Part shown: positions 36,090 through 48,000 of the stretch, piece after piece
Position numbering within the stretch: position 1 is the first letter of the stretch
Layout of the letters: each line of letters begins with the position of its first letter
Assembly (NCBI GenBank): GCA_003116995.1
Contig: BDSL01000030.1
Location: forward strand, 372,001 to 436,000
Source: Yamagishiella unicocca
Lineage: Eukaryota; Chlorophyta; Chlorophyceae; Chlamydomonadales; Volvocaceae
DNA: 64,000 bases
Reading direction: 5' to 3'
Program-made: the position numbers and the translations under genes
Notes under the pieces: model-generated
What the model was told of the DNA's origin: nothing
The model's database searches: none
Seen by the model: the letters and a program-made list of their open reading frames with translations, nothing else

Positions 36090-39000
36090 CTACAGGTTTT
36101 CACGAAGGGCCCCCAGAGCGCTGCCAAAAACGGCAAGGCTGCGTGGGACAGTTACGGATGGGAGGCAGGTGACAGGGAGGGGGAGTGAGGTGCCGTCCTC
36201 GGGCTACACGTGTCGTACGGCATGCAGGTGCTGGCACGCAGGGCGAAGCTTTGGAGACTGCCCCCGGAGTCGTACGTGATACTCCCCAGCCCTCGCGGCG
36301 GGGCAAGAGGTCTGAATGCCATCAGCGTTCCTCTGAGGGCTGATCCGACGTGAGCTTCACAAGCCCAAACCGCCACACGCCCCGGCCACCAGAGCATTGC
36401 TGCGGGCTTTAACCCCAAACGCAAGGAACAAACTTGCAGCCTCGTCCGACCCTCAGCGGCGTGCCACAAGCGCATGATGGAGACTTACTTGGACTTCAAG
36501 CGCTCGAAGACGAGGTACTCTTCGTAGCTCATGAACAGTGCAGAGCCCGCATTGTTCCGGAGCGTGTCCGACTGGAGGACCGTGTTGTCCACCAGCGCCT
36601 GCGCCATCTTCACAAAGTCCAAAGCCATGGTACCGGGGCTGATGCGGCCCCCGGGGCCAGCTGCAGCAGCACACGGCAGGGACCCAACCGGGGTGGTAGA
36701 ACGGATGGTGCGTGATTAGTGGAACAGGCTACGGAGCTTCGGTCGGTTTATTGCGGGGGAGCGGCGTGGAGGGGCAGCGGGTGCTGGGAGTGGTGCAGGG
36801 TTCAGTGGGCCGCCGGCGGCAGATGGAAGGAAGGACGCGCTGGGCACAGGGTTTTACAGAGGTCGGGACACGTGTATGTGGGGGACTCGGCTGGCACCAA
36901 GCTCAGGTCCTAGCAACCTGGCCAAACCTGGGAAGCTCGAGACAGACGTTGCTGCGGGCAAACCACCGTTTGCGCGCGGGTGTGAGCGGAGGCATACGGT
37001 AGAACGTGGAAGGACTCACAGGCTTGCCGGACGAGCTCCTGGATAGAGTACAAAACGGTGGACGTCACCCGGGTGGGGCCGTAGTCATCCGAGGGGCCCG
37101 GGGAGCCGACGAACCACCAGCTGGGCCACCAGCTGGCCTCACTCAGGATGGAGACCATCTCGGGTAAGTCCTGGGAGGCAGCCAGGGCGCTGGCGGTACG
37201 AAAATGGAGGAGGGCGGAAGAAGAGGACTGCGGTGAGGAGGGTAACCTCCGTACTCATCGGGATTACGGTAATCGATTTGCCCATGACTCATGTAGCACC
37301 GCATTATGAATACCAACCAGTGGCAGGCAGGCCGCGTGCGGGCAGCCCGGCCTCGTGCGGGCAGCCCAGGAAAGAGGTAGTCCGGGAGAGGCCGGAGGCG
37401 GAAGGGGACACCATGATCGTCCCCGGCCACACAATCGCACTGCATACGCGTACAACGCCTTCGCATTGTCGTACTCACTATAAGTTGACCTCGTGATAGC
37501 TCAACGCCGCACTGGCGATTACGCTGCCGCTGTCCGTTGCAGTGACGGAGGCGACGAAGGGCCGCAGGATGTCGTACAGCGCGGTAGCTGCCTCTCCGTT
37601 GCCGTCTGGGGCGGGGAGAGAGGGGCGGGCAGAGAAAACCCAGTGAGGCGAGGTGTGGGGCTGAGTGGGGGTAAGAGCCCGCGGTACAGCCCCGACTTCG
37701 CATGATGTGATCAAGGTGCTACTATGACCCGTACAACTGCCGGGTGCAGAAATGCGGATCAGCTGCGATTGCGATGCCACCCCGCGCTGGGCCCACTAAA
37801 TCGGGTTGACTGAGGGCGGCCTTAGGGGCACCGGTAATTGCTGTACAGACATAGGTGTACGACCTGGAGATCTGAGTTCAAGCCCTAGTTCATCCCGAGC
37901 GGCGCATCCGGCCCCCCCCCGGCGCTGCCTCACCCACCTATCCGATGCTTTGCCTCATATGATCAAAACGTGCTTCCAAGCTACCCACCTGCCATTCGCG
38001 GGTCCAGTCCGTGTTTCAACAGCTTCAAGATGTAGTTGGCGGCCATGGGCATGTCGACGCTGACGTCAATTATAGAGGAGATAGCGTCCTGCATGTGCCG
38101 TACGTAAAGCGCAACCACACCGTGTACGGCACACAGCAAAAGACAGATCAAGTCAGGTAGCGGGGAGCATTTGCGATGCGGCGATGCATGCCCTCCGGAT
38201 GGCCGCCAGCTTGACCCCCAGGTGGCAGCTACCGAAGGACACCGCCACAGCAGCAGCAACAGCAGGGCGATCGCAACGCCATACTCAAGGCAGGCAAGGC
38301 TCTATAATAATCCGTGCAATACGCAAGAGCTGCGGAATGCGAGGCAGACGACATCCCTCCGCCACCCTCACTCATGCCACGGCACATCGAAGACGACGCG
38401 ATGCGATCGACGCGCGCCTGTTGGCGGCCTCAGGGCCCTGCAGCTCCCGATACGCTGGCTGATGGACACGATGCTCTCCTCTGGTGAATAGCAACAGCAG
38501 CCACCAGCCACCAGCGCACCCCATGCGTCCCCCGGGCCCTCGGCCGCCACTCCTACCCACCCACCCCCATGACCTCGGCCTCAGTGCAACAATACTCGTT
38601 TCTACGCCACCCACCTCCGCAAACGTCATCAGGAAGCCGAGGTCCGGGTCGTTCCTGAGCGCCTCGATCACGTCACCCAGCCCGCTGCGGGGCGGCGACC
38701 AGTTCGTGGGCCAGGAGGGTTCGCCGCCGTACCATGTGCCCGGTGGCGAGGGGGCTTGCACGGGGCCAGTCCGGTAGCCGTCGGGTTCGCCGCCGGACCA
38801 TGTGGGCGGTAGCGAGGGGGCTTGCACGGTGCCAGTCCGGTAGCCGTCGGGTTCGCCGCCGTACCACGGGCCCGGCCCGGCTGGGGACTTGTTGTAGTCA
38901 TAATCATCGTAGTCGTAATCGTATCTGCTATGATAATCATAGTCGTCCCCTCCCGGGGAGGGTGCGCGGCCGCCGTGCATGTCACTCAGGTTGCCTGCAG

Positions 39001-42000
39001 CGCGGGACAAGGAATGGCGGGTATCGCAAACAAACGAATGTTATAATCCACGCGAAGGAAGGAGTGAATCCGAAAGCCGCGTGGCGGGTTGCGAGGAAAA
39101 CCCGTGTAAGGAGGAAAAACAGCGTGGCGGGTTGGGTGGTGTCGAGAAACGGTGAGCTTGCAAAGGAGGGGAGGTACTACTGCCGTAGCTGAGGAAGGGG
39201 CTTGAAGGCGTTGCACGCCGGAAACGTGTCGAGGCGGCCGGAAGCATGAGGGCGAGCACCACACAAGTCGACAAAAGCATCGGTCTGCCTAGAGGGTCTC
39301 CGGCGTCTCGTGGCAGCCAGGGGGCGCCCGTGAGGATACAAAGGGCGGTCACGGCAGGGTGCAAGGGGAGGGGGGGAGGGAGGCCCCGAAAGGCACACAC
39401 ATCCCCTGTCAGCCCTCCCTTCCACCTCCCTCCTCACCTCGAAGCGCCCCCAGGGAGCTCTGCAGCAGGCCCAGACTGCAGGTCGGGGAGGGGCGGAGCG
39501 GGAAGAGGCGGAGGGGGGGGGGATTGTCACGGGACGGCGGGGGGAGGCGTGGGGAGGAGGCGTGGGGAGGAGGCGTGGGGGGGGAGGCGTGGGGGGAGGC
39601 GTGAGGGGAGGCTCGGGGGAGAAGGCGGGGCGCCGCAGGCAACCAAAGGCTCTATGTCGTTGCCTCGTCCGGACCCTCACACTGGGCCGATCTTGTACGG
39701 CGGACATAAGGATATAGCAGCGGCCCCGATGTCGAGGGACCGGCGCCGCCCTGCCCTCCACGCATTGGACCCAACCAGCACGGACGAGGTTGTTAGTACG
39801 GCTATGTCCAGACGGTTGGTACGGTTCGTACTCACTTGTTCTGCAGACGAGCCAATGCGAAGTACTCTTCGTCGTTCATGCGCACCGCTAGGTCCGTCAT
39901 GCCCCTCAGCGTGTACCCCTGCTGCACAGTGCTGCCCACCAGCGAGGTCGCGATGTCCACAATGTCCACAGTCAGGCCGAAGGGGGTGCTGCGGCCCCCT
40001 GGGGTGACTGCGGGGGCAGGGGCCGGGTCCGCGGTCAGCGTCGTACCGTGCGCTCCGGAGCCATGGGCGGCTCACATGGGCGGTGCGGTCAGGGCGGGTG
40101 CGAGTGGTCCCAGTGGCTTGAGCGCACCGGGGTAAGGCATAAGGCGCAACGGGTACGCGCGTGTGTGTGTACAGAACGTCGGTGCGAGCAGCGACAGCAG
40201 CAGCAGCGGCTGCAGCGGCGAGGGACGTGTGTAGGGCTGCAGGCGGCGGGGGCAGTGACCCACGCAGCGACCCAGGCGACCGCGCTGCCCCTCTATCGCC
40301 CAATGGGCACCGCGCCAGTGGCTCCCCGCCCCACTTGGACACTCCCGGACACTACCGGCACTGGCACTCACAGGCCTGCTTCACGACCTCCCGGACGATG
40401 TAGGTGACGGAGGACACCACCCGCTCTGGGCCATAGTCGTCATAGGGATGCCCGGCCCCGAAGTTCGGAAACCACGAGGCCCTCCGGAGGACGGACATCA
40501 GCTCGGAGAAGTCAGTGGCTGCGGCCAGGGCGCTGCAGGCATGACATCAGCCAGGCGAGGGCGCGGCGGGGGCGGCGGGTGCAGGCGAGTGAGGAGGCAG
40601 GTGTAAGGTGGTGTGTTGCGTGAGGGCTGGGAGACAGATGCGAGAGGATCGGCGGGGAAGCGGACATGCGCAGGATTGAGCCGGGGCACGGCGGCATGGG
40701 GGCCGTTGCTGGTCGGTGCTTTAAGAGGCCGTTGCGAGCTGCTCGCTGCCCGCTGGGGTTACATAAAAGTACCGGTGCCCGCGGGGGCGAGCGACTCAGA
40801 TGCAGAGCCACATAGCAATCGGCGGCACTGCGCGCGTGTCCAGCTTGAGAAACTAAACAACCGGGGTGGGCAGCCTTACCGGTGCCGGCTGGCTGTGCCG
40901 GTCGAGCAGTAGCTGAGTGTGGGGCTGAGTGGTGGACAGTGGGGCTGAGTGGTGGACAGTGGGGCCGCTTCGAAAGCCAGATGGACACCAGGACCACAGC
41001 AGGGGTGGCATACACATACAGCCCCTTGCCTCCCCTCGCTTCGCGCCGCCGTACTCACTAGATGCTGATGTCGTGGTTGGCCAAGGCCATGTCAACGACG
41101 TTTCCGACCGTGTCGGTCTTCACGATGGTGGAAAAGGTACCCCGCAAGATCTTGAACAGCGACGTGGCCGCCGGGGCGCCGGGATCTGCGGCGGAGGGGG
41201 GCGTGGTGTGCGGGGCGTCAGGACGGCATCAGGACGATACAGCGGCATCGCGACAAACGACATGCAGCCACGGCGCCCGCTGCACCAACCGCCACGTGTG
41301 ATATGTGAACGAGCAGCAGGGCCGTGAGGACTCCACCACGACCCTTGCGCTGAAGCGCCCCCGACCCGACTGGAGAACACGTGGCAAAATGCACGCCCCG
41401 GGTTAATGCTTTAGGAATGCCTCGATGTTGCCATGCGGCTGCCCCACGAAGGGGCTCTGCGGACGGCTGGCAGCGCTCTCCAGGCCGGTCAGTAACGGAA
41501 GCTCCCAACCCCCACCTGCCAGTCGTGGGTCCAGGCCGTGCTGCAGCAGCTTGTAGATGTAGTCAGCGGCTGTCGGGAAGTCCGCAAACACGTCCCTCAC
41601 GGCAGGAAGCGCGCTCTGCGGAGTGAGATGTGCGCCACCGAGGGAGGGTTGTACCGTGAGGCCACACCGTGTGCGACATCACAGGAGGACGGCAAGGGGA
41701 GCGCAGGGGGCGAGAAGGGCGCAGGGGGCGAGGAGGGCGCAGCTGGCAGGCGGGCGCGCTTGACCCGGCTGCCGTCAACCGAAAGCGCTTAGGTGCCGTA
41801 CTGCGGCGGGGCTGGGTAGTCATTCCCAGGGCGCTGCTGCTGCGGGAGTACATGCGCCCGCCGTACACGGACAGCCAGCAAGCAGGGTGCAGCACACTGG
41901 CAGACAGCCTCGGACTGGTGCATTGTCCTAGGCCCTCAGCCGAGACCCGCTGTCGGGGTGCAGTGGCGCGTGAAGTGGCGGGGGCCCGACCCTGACAGCA

Positions 42001-45000
42001 ACAGGTGCGAAGGTCCCACTACCATCCCAGCACCAATTGCGGCCACAGGTGCTGCTTCCATGCTCCCACTGGACGCCAGAGCAGCGCGCAGACTGCATCC
42101 TGGCATCTCCGGCTTCTACCGCCCTCACCCGACCTGTTGAGGACGCCGCCGGAAAGTCCCCAGGCCCCAGTTTACCACACGCCGGAGAGACCGACCTCCG
42201 AGAAGGATACCAGGAAGTCCAGGCCCAGGCTGTTGGCGGCGTTCTTCACCACGTCCACGATGATATCCGGACCGTCACTGAGAGATCCGGGATACGGGGG
42301 GAAGGAGGGCTGGCTCGGAATTTTGGACCAATCGGGCCATCGCGGGTACGCCGGGCGATTGGGGGGCGGCGCTGCAACCGGTTCGTAATCGCCGCCTGCA
42401 TCGTCGTCCCGGTCCCTCAGCTCGCCTGCATCACGAGAAAGAGACAGACGGGGGACCGTGGGTGGGGCGGGGCCGCGGTGTCACCCCGACCAATGATGGC
42501 CTCACGAAGTGCAATATGCCCCCCTGGGGCCAGACTGTACGGCAGCGGCAGGGGCATGTGAGAGCAAGCCAGCAGGCTGGCAAGCAGACACCGATACCTG
42601 CGAGAGGCGACCCCATCGCCCCGCGGGTCCCCCCCCTTCCCTCACCTCGCAGCCCCTTCAGGGAGTCGCGCAGGACGACAAGGCTGCAGGTGGTGCAGGT
42701 GGGGGGTTGGATAAGAGGGGCGGGGGCGAAGAGTTGTACGTCAGGGGGGAAGGCAGGGGGTGCGCAGGATCAGGCTGCACTAGTCGGCGACGCAGCCTGT
42801 CAGGTCGGCTCCCCGTTTCTCTCCCTCCCTCCTTTCTCCCCTCCAAACCAACAAGAGACAACCCGACACGTATTACCCCCTCTGAAGTGCTGACCTACGG
42901 GCTTCCCCCGCCAAATGCCACAACCCATGTCCGCAAGCCAAGAGCCCGCTGACTCAACCGCTCCGGGCACACTTGCCGCTCGCATCATCCCCGCAGATAC
43001 TATCGGTGACCCTACCCAGCCCCCCGCCCCTATGCCCAGCTTGCAAGCGCGAGGTGCTGGCCGGTGGGCACTCACTTGTCCCGCATGCGCAGGAAGGCCG
43101 TGTACTCAGAGCCGCTCATGTACAGCACTGAATTGGCGTCCGACTGGAGCGAGGAAATCTCCTGCGCAGTGCTGCCGACCACCGTCAGCGCAAAATCCGT
43201 GAAGTCAAACGCCATGGAAATCGGACCAATGCGACCCCAGGGGGTCACTGAGCGGAGGCAGCCGCGCGCAAGCGGGTCACAAGAATGGGGCAGCGGGGGG
43301 GGGAGGGAAGGGCGGGTGTCAACTTACAGAAAGCCTTCAGGCACAAAAGAAATCCGCTTCGAGGTATCCGTATTGTTACCCAGTACGTTTCCCTGAGGGG
43401 TATATAACTTAATTAGAAACGTACATGACGCCTGTATGGTGCTTCACCGCGAATGTGTTCGGTGGGGCCGCGTGCTTGGTGCAGTGGGAGCCAGGCAGCG
43501 GCTACTCGCATGCGGGACGACGCGGTGCGGTGGGCTCTCAACCGCCACCCGAGCCCTCCGGACCATGTAACGGGACAGCTCCCCCTCCCATGCGGTCGTC
43601 TTCCCCTCTGCGCGGACCCACCTGCTTGCCGGACCAGCTCTCTGACAAGGTTGCCCACACTGCCCACCACGAACACCGGGCCGTACTCCGAGCTGCTGTA
43701 CCCCCACCAGCTGGGCCACCAGCTGGCCTCACTCAGGATGGAGATGACCTCGGGGAAGTCCTGGGAGGCAGCCAGGGCGCTGCAGGGGCGGGAGGCAGCG
43801 GACGAGGCGGGGAGGCGGAGGTGAAAGGGGTTGGGGCGGGTGGTGCGGGGGGAGAGGGGCTGTCGCCACCGGCACTGGTGTCCGTGCGGCGGGAGAATAA
43901 CGCCGCCGGTTACCATGTGAGGGCACTCCAGCCGGCAGTAGGCGGGCAAGCACATGACTGATGCAAGGCCACCGAGAGGCGGATCCCCCCCCCCCAGGTG
44001 CCTCCGTGCACTCACTAGATGTCCACGTCGTGCGAACCCGCAGCAAAGGCGGTGATGATGCTGCCCGTGTCTGACGACAGCAGCTTGGCGAACATGGCCT
44101 TCAGGATGCGGTACAGCGACGCCGCCGATGAGCCATGGGAGTCTGCGGGGCGGGTTGGGGCGTTACGTACAATTCAGGGGCAGGTGCCCAACAAGGCGGC
44201 TGAGGGGCAAGCGACCGCAGCTTGACCGAGGCGTTCAAGCCCAGCTCCCTTCGCTGTGCTACAGGCACATGAGGCCTCACGCGATTACGGGCAGATACGA
44301 CACCCCCGCTGGCACCGTTGCCGGTGTTGCTCCAAGCTGTCCACGGGACTCCCCTAGCCGGCACTGCACACGCCACCCCCGCCTGGGGTCAGCGGCGCTT
44401 GAGTGCGCCCCCCCATCCACGCCCTCCTTTTTCCTCGCACACCTCCCACCACCTCCCACCTCCTTTCCCCATCACCCTCCAAACCCACCTGCCAGCCGTG
44501 GGTCCAGGCCGTTCTGCACCAGCTTGTAAATATAGTTGGCGACGGTTGGGATGTCGCCGATCATGTCACGCACGGCGGGGTACGCGCCCTGCGCGCATTA
44601 CCATGAAAGCAAGGTGCAATGTTCGGCATCCCTTAATCAACGGTCCGCACGGGCGGGCGCAAATGTCCCCGGGGTTCGGGGAGCAACCCAGGACAGCACA
44701 GCACACAGCACGCCGTAGCACAGCGCAGCTGGATGCTTGCTGTACGCTTCGCGATATGCATGACAGGCGGAACAGACCAGTTCGGCCTCCGGCCTTCTTG
44801 CACCACGGCCGCCTCACTCCGAAATGCCGGCACATAGCGCCGCTCAAATCTACCATGTCCAACCTTGCTTCCTCCTCTCGGTCGATGACGACTCACCACT
44901 ACCACAGCCCTCACAATCGAAGCACACGTTGCGGCCCCGCGGTCCTAAGCGACAACGTCCCCCTGGACCGTCACCTTCCCCGCCCTCGGTTTGTCGGCCG

Positions 45001-48000
45001 TGGATCCGCGGATTCTCTTATCAAACCCCCAACCCCAAAGCCCTGTCTCCTTCCCCCCACCATAACTCCCCTCCGTCGTATAAGCTGGCCTTCTCGCCAT
45101 CCCCCTGGATCCTCTCATACACCCCCCTCGCTCCTCGCCCACCCCCCTGTACCCAAGGGCCGCCCTCTCTTGACACACACCCCCCTCGCTCCTCGACCAC
45201 CACCCCTGTTGCACCTCAGCGTCATTATTCACCGCCGCGACCACCAGGCACTGCCACTGTGGCATCATTCCTGCGAGCCCCGGCATTGTCCCCGCCGCTT
45301 GCCCCACCCACCTCTGCAAAGGTGACCAGGAAGTCCAGGCCCAAGTTGGTGGCGCCCTTCTTGAGGTGCCCCAGCAGCTGGTCCATGGCGGTGGCGGGCT
45401 GCGGAGGCCAGGAGGGGTATGTCCAGACCGGGTACCAGGGTCTGGAGGGGGACTGGGGGGGTTGGGGGGAGTAGGGGGGAGGAGGCGGGGGAGAACTGTG
45501 GGGGTGCTCCTCGTCCTCGTCCCTGAGCTCCTCTGCGTTGAATAAGAGGGGGGGAGGTGGGGAATGGCGGCGGATGACGTTGATATGGCCTCTAGGGCAA
45601 GTGGCTGCAAGGGAGCGTCAGGGCGAAGGCGCGTGACGGGAGCTGGTGCCCACGTTGGGCGCCGCCTGGGCCCTCGCTGGGGTGGCGGTAGCAGTGAGCC
45701 GCAAGCAGGGTCCTCGGAGCAACAGCGGCAGCGGACACACATGGCCTGCTTACGCAGGCAAAAAGCCCCCGCCTCGCCAGCCCGCCTCAACTCAACTCAC
45801 CGCTCAAGTCCGCCAACGAACGGCTCAGCTTGGCAAGGCTGCGTGGGACAGTTACGGATGGGAGGCAGGTGGCAGGGAGGGGGAGTGAGGTGCCGTCCCT
45901 GGGCTACACGTGTCGTACGGCATGCAGATGCTGGCACGCAGGGCGAAAGTTTGAAGACTGCCCCCGGAGTCGTACGTGATATTCCCCAGCCCTCGCAGCC
46001 GCCAATGCCGGCCCCCGATGCCGCCGCAATTGCAGCCTCCTGACACCAGCGTCTATGCCCAGAACCCCAGGCCCAGACCATGTCCGGAAGATCGCGGCGG
46101 CTACTCACTTGTCCCTCAAGCGCAGGAAGGCACCATATTCGTCACTCTTCATTCGGAAGCTGGCGTCCGCACTCAGCCGGAGCACGTCTGCCTGTCCGGC
46201 GGTGCTCTCCACCACCGCAAGGGCCATGTCGGTGAAGTCGATAGCCATGGAAAGCGGGGGAATGCGACCCCAGGGGGAGACTGCAGTTGGAGGTAGCCAG
46301 AAAGGGGTGGGCCGCTTGGTGGACAGGGAGCAGACAGGTTAGGGGCCGAAAGGTTAGGGGCAGACAGGTTCGGGGCAGACAAGGTAGGGGCAGACAGGTT
46401 AGGGGCAGACAGGTTAGGGGCAGACAGGTTAGGGGCAGACAGGTTCGGGGAATGGGCAGGGAGCAGCCCGCTAGGTTGTCGCGTGTGGGGAGCGCCGTGC
46501 AGCCGGGTGCCTGAACCCAGGGAAGGTGGCGGAAAGGGACTGAGCTGCCACAGTCGTCATGTCTTCCAGGACCAGGCTGGTGGGCGGGTTGCTGTGAAAG
46601 TGGATGATGCGTGCGGGCGGCAACTCGGGGGCAGGAAGACGGGCGGCAAGTTGGCAGAAACGTACTTGCTTGCCGGACCAGGGACTGGACCAAATACGTG
46701 AACGAGTTCACAATCTGGGCGGCGCCGTAGTCTGCATCTCGGGGAGAATGCCAGGGCGCGTCAAACCATTGCGAAAAGACCGCCTTCCGGAAGACGGCGA
46801 CGACGTCTGAAAAGTCCTGGGATGCAGCCAATGTACTGGCGGGACGGCATAAAGCCCCGGCGGAGGGGGTGGGCAGGAACGAAGGAGCAAATTAGCGTCG
46901 CCTGCTGCACGAGCCGACGTCGACATTTGAACCGCAAGTGACAATGACGAACAAAGCGAATACAGAGTGGAGGCAAGGGTTGGCGTGGCAGAGCGGCATT
47001 CCTGGTCAGGGTGCAGGTCACCGCGACGCAGGCAGAGCCCCCTGGGCCCCCTTCCCGTGTCCTACACTCACTGGATATCGAGAGAATGCCAGTTCATGGC
47101 AGAAGCAATGACGCTGCCGGTGTCGGTTGTAGCCATCTTGTAGAAGGACGGTTGCAGGATGCGGTACAGCGCGGTTGCGCAGGGGCCGTTAGGATCTGAG
47201 GAAGGAATGGGAACCAGGGGGACAGGGGTATCGGGGCCAGGGGAACTCGAGAGGCAAGGGCGATGGAAGGGGACCCGCTGCGGCTGCGGGTTGGATGCCC
47301 ACGTGGCATGACATCCCGTATTGCTGTCGTGAGGGACGTAACAGAGTAAGTCGCCGGCATTGCCATGCTAGGGCGCGGAAGAGCGGCGACGATGTGACCA
47401 CATGACCGATAACGAGTAACCATCGACGGATCACCGGAGAGAAATGTCGATTGGCTCCACAGGCTTTACGCTCCGTTAGCAAGGCACACAACCGATTTTG
47501 CCGGCCCCAACCTCAGCTTTGCCTCACATCTAAACACAACAGCTCATCCTCCCCACCAGCCGCCGATTCTAGAGGTTCTTGCCTGACACCCCCCCTTCGC
47601 CCTGCCTCCCACCTCTTTTTAATGCCACCCCTTTTTCCTTGCAACCTCAAACCCCCTACACCCCCCACCTACCGGGTGGCGGGTTGGGTCGGGTGCCGTC
47701 GGCGCCCGCCCCTCCCTCTTTACGCCCATTCCGCCTCCGCACGGCGAGATATGATTGCTTGTGGGCCCGCCTCGCTGTTCCCCAGCAACCGACCCGCTAA
47801 TCCTACCACCACCACCACCACCGACCCCTCCACCACCGCCACCGCCATCACGACCGCAATCTGCACTCACCATCCCCGCCTTCCTCCGACCGTGCTTTGT
47901 GCCTGCCCACAGTGCCCCTGCGGGCCCCTATGCGCTGGCTCGTTGGGACAGCGTGGGGAGCTCCTGGGAGCCCGCACGCCACACGCATCCTGCTTTGTCA

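Larger units (their letters stand above)
36090..38994 (-). other. Cassette module 6, terminal
   Basis: Exons: gamma 38615-38994, delta 37989-38088, epsilon 37479-37605, alpha 37020-37189, beta 36489-36660, terminal mu 36090-36138. Gamma encodes a Tyr/Asp run (DDYDYHSRYDYDYDDYDY) and a 22-residue repeat. The mu exon starts as in other modules, but at the usual donor (CGAG|GTGAGG) it has CGTGAAAACC, so translation continues for a few codons to TAG at 36092-36090 and ends the protein. Confidence 0.8.
41508..47600. repeat. Two-module segmental duplication, copy 1
   Basis: Runs from exon delta 5 to just past exon epsilon 3 and matches 48604-55175 in exons and introns alike. Offsets between copies are about 7.0-7.17 kb over most of the length and jump to about 7.55 kb across the alpha-beta intron because of minisatellite growth in copy 2. 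The low edge coincides with the 5' splice site of the delta exon (CCCCCACCTGCC). Confidence 0.9.

Noticed and set aside
37800..37900. tRNA-like box B (GAGTTCAAGCC) suggesting a SINE or tRNA
   Set aside because: No cloverleaf, acceptor stem or box A at the right spacing; it lies in an intron of the cassette gene.
45797..46108. Minus frame open through the conserved intron block into the mu exon
   Set aside because: Although open in modules 1, 3 and 6, it enters the mu exon in a different frame from the one required by the beta and gamma exons, so it cannot be normal coding extension.
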